Origin: Acidimicrobiaceae bacterium
GTDB taxonomy: Bacteria; Actinomycetota; Acidimicrobiia; Acidimicrobiales; Aldehydirespiratoraceae
Direction: 5' to 3'
Length of the DNA: 42,471 bases
Assembly (NCBI GenBank): GCA_009835735.1
Contig: VXWX01000018.1
Coordinates: 1-42,471, forward strand
Positions 41,370 through 42,471 of this stretch are shown piece by piece; position 1 is the stretch's first letter; every line of letters starts with the position of its first letter. The notes under the pieces are model-generated. The model did not search any database and was not told where the DNA came from. It worked only from the letters and a program-made list of their open reading frames with translations. The position numbers were made by a program, and so were the translations under genes.

Positions 41370-42471
41370 ATGAGGCCTTCGCAGCCCATCGCGGGAATGC
41401 CGCGCTCGGGCATACGCGAGGTCATGGAGCTGGCCAACTCCATCGACGGCGCCATCCGCCTGGAGACGGGCGAGCCCAACTTCAACACCCCCCGCCACGT
41501 CTGCGAGGCCGCGGCGGAAGCCGCGTTCAACGGCTTCACCAAGTACACCTCCAACGCCGGGATCCCTCCGCTGCGCGAGGCGCTGGCCGCCAAGGTCACC
41601 GAGCGCAACGGCATAGATGCCACCGCTGATCAGGTGGTGGTCACCTCTGGCGCGGTGGCCGGGATCTACAGCGCCATGGTCTCGCTCGTGGACCCCGGCG
41701 CGGAGATGCTGCTGGGCGATCCGAGCTGGCCCAACTACGCCCAGATGATGACGCTGCTGAAGATAACGCCGGTCCATTTCCCGCTGCGGCCCGAGGCCGA
41801 TCTGGTTCCGCAGGCCGCCGACGTCGAGCCTCTGATCACGGAACGCACACAGGCCATCCTGCTCAACTCTCCGGGCAACCCGACCGGCGCGGTCACCGAT
41901 GCCGCCGCACTAGGCGAGCTGATGGAACTGGCCCGCCAGCATGACCTGATGGTCTTCTCCGACGAGGTCTACGACGAGATCTCCTTCGACGGGCCGTACA
42001 CGCCGGCCGCGCCGCTCGACACCGACGGCCGGGTGATCACCTTCTTCAGCTTCTCCAAGACCTACGCCATGACCGGCTGGCGGGTGGGCTACCTGGTGGT
42101 GCCGCCGGGCGTGTCGCCCCTGATCGTGCGGGCCCAGGAGCCGATCACGTCATGCGTCAACGCCCCCGCGCAGATGGGCGCCCTGGCCGCGGTCACCGGC
42201 CCGCAGGAGTGCGTGGCCGAGATGCGCGACGCCTACCGGCAGAGGCGAGACATGGTCACCGAGTTCCTCACCGGCCGGGGCATCCCCCACGTGAGGCCGC
42301 GGGGCGCCTTCTACCTGATGATCGACGTGAGCGGCAGCGGCAGCTCGGGCAAGGACTTCGTGCTGCGCCTACTGAACGAGAAGCATGTGGCGGTGGTGCC
42401 GGGCGACACCTTCGGTCCCGGCTCGGGCCGGTTCGTGCGCATCTCGCTGGCCACTGCCCCGGATCTCTTGA
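41370..42471 (+). CDS. PLP-dependent class I/II aminotransferase (3' end beyond window)
   Basis: 367 codons are visible from the ATG at 41370, and the frame is still open at the right edge, so the gene is partial. It is a fold-type I aminotransferase of the aspartate family: LETGEPNFNTPRHV at the N-terminus, SGAVAGIYSAM, LNSPGNPTG (substrate-binding Asn), FSDEVYDEISFDG (PLP Asp/Tyr) and FFSFSKTYAMTGWRVGY with the PLP-Lys. RGAFYLMIDVS and GSGRFVRISLA complete the C-terminal domain. Likely transfers the amino group between a common amino acid and a 2-oxo acid; specificity is not clear. It starts 3 bases after the ATPase stop, so both probably form one transcript. Confidence 0.92.
   Translation, partial: MRPSQPIAGMPRSGIREVMELANSIDGAIRLETGEPNFNTPRHVCEAAAEAAFNGFTKYTSNAGIPPLREALAAKVTERNGIDATADQVVVTSGAVAGIYSAMVSLVDPGAEMLLGDPSWPNYAQMMTLLKITPVHFPLRPEADLVPQAADVEPLITERTQAILLNSPGNPTGAVTDAAALGELMELARQHDLMVFSDEVYDEISFDGPYTPAAPLDTDGRVITFFSFSKTYAMTGWRVGYLVVPPGVSPLIVRAQEPITSCVNAPAQMGALAAVTGPQECVAEMRDAYRQRRDMVTEFLTGRGIPHVRPRGAFYLMIDVSGSGSSGKDFVLRLLNEKHVAVVPGDTFGPGSGRFVRISLATAPDLL

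Noticed and set aside
40230..41777. 515-codon minus-strand frame across the ABC ATPase and aminotransferase
   Set aside because: Covers two clear plus-strand genes and shows His/Gly/Val-rich shadow composition.
1..42471. tRNA genes, phage attachment sites, insertion sequences or replication origin
   Set aside because: Intergenic stretches are short and none showed a tRNA-like fold, duplicated att-like repeats, DnaA boxes or transposase motifs by eye; a tRNAscan-SE run would settle the tRNA question.

Overview
The window comes from a G+C-rich bacterium, most likely an actinobacterium of the Acidimicrobiia type. This rests on very high third-position G+C, an actinobacterial-looking 5S rRNA end, an oxygen-tolerant type KorAB 2-oxoglutarate:ferredoxin oxidoreductase, a PPOX-fold protein of the F420/flavin class, and a carbohydrate-catabolic island rich in PhyH (Fe(II)/2-oxoglutarate) dioxygenases, sulfatases and acid-sugar dehydratases. 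A marine or sponge-associated lifestyle would fit that gene mix, but this is inference. No mobile element, CRISPR array, tRNA or phage gene was seen. No transcription-factor gene was recognised anywhere in the 42 kb.

Layout. Positions 1-72: the 3' end of a 5S rRNA and a strong hairpin, i.e. the end of an rRNA operon. 183-7418: housekeeping-like genes (TPR protein, DhnA-type class I fructose-bisphosphate aldolase, KorA-KorB), interrupted by a leftward pair, an ectoine-hydroxylase-like PhyH protein and a SAF-domain oxidoreductase resembling DXR-like (DRL) proteins. 7444-28405: a compact catabolic island. A divergent promoter region at about 14.2 kb drives leftward a 1197-residue CE4 deacetylase-GH78 alpha-L-rhamnosidase fusion, a sulfatase and two tandem PhyH proteins. 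Rightward it drives a second sulfatase, a second CE4 deacetylase, a rhamnonate-dehydratase-like enolase-superfamily enzyme and a DapA-fold aldolase-like protein. Next come a PhyH-SDR pair (leftward) and an oxidoreductase, lactonase-like amidohydrolase and second dehydratase (rightward). The island ends with a leftward operon of sugar-binding lipoprotein, two permeases, L-rhamnose mutarotase and another PhyH.

28586-38816: a second ABC importer operon with a Gfo/Idh/MocA enzyme and an unassigned TIM-barrel-like protein. It is divergent from a CocE-type hydrolase and an OSBS/N-acylamino-acid-racemase enolase, followed by an MBL hydrolase and a second copy of the 7-28 kb SDR. 38851-42471: another SDR whose start codon appears lost, a PPOX protein, an oligopeptide-type ABC ATPase, and the start of a class I aminotransferase cut by the window edge.

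How it fits together. The 7-28 kb genes supply nearly every step of a non-phosphorylative L-rhamnose (6-deoxysugar) pathway: import, deacetylation, desulfation, rhamnoside cleavage, mutarotation, oxidation by SDR, lactone opening, acid-sugar dehydration and a candidate aldolase. The visible enzymes lack secretion signals, so the substrate is probably a small, sulfated, acylated rhamnose-containing oligosaccharide or glycoside that is taken up and dismantled in the cytoplasm. The five PhyH proteins may add an oxidative step such as O-demethylation or hydroxylation. That is the least understood and most interesting part, especially for the tandem pair, which lacks the usual HxD carboxylate ligand.
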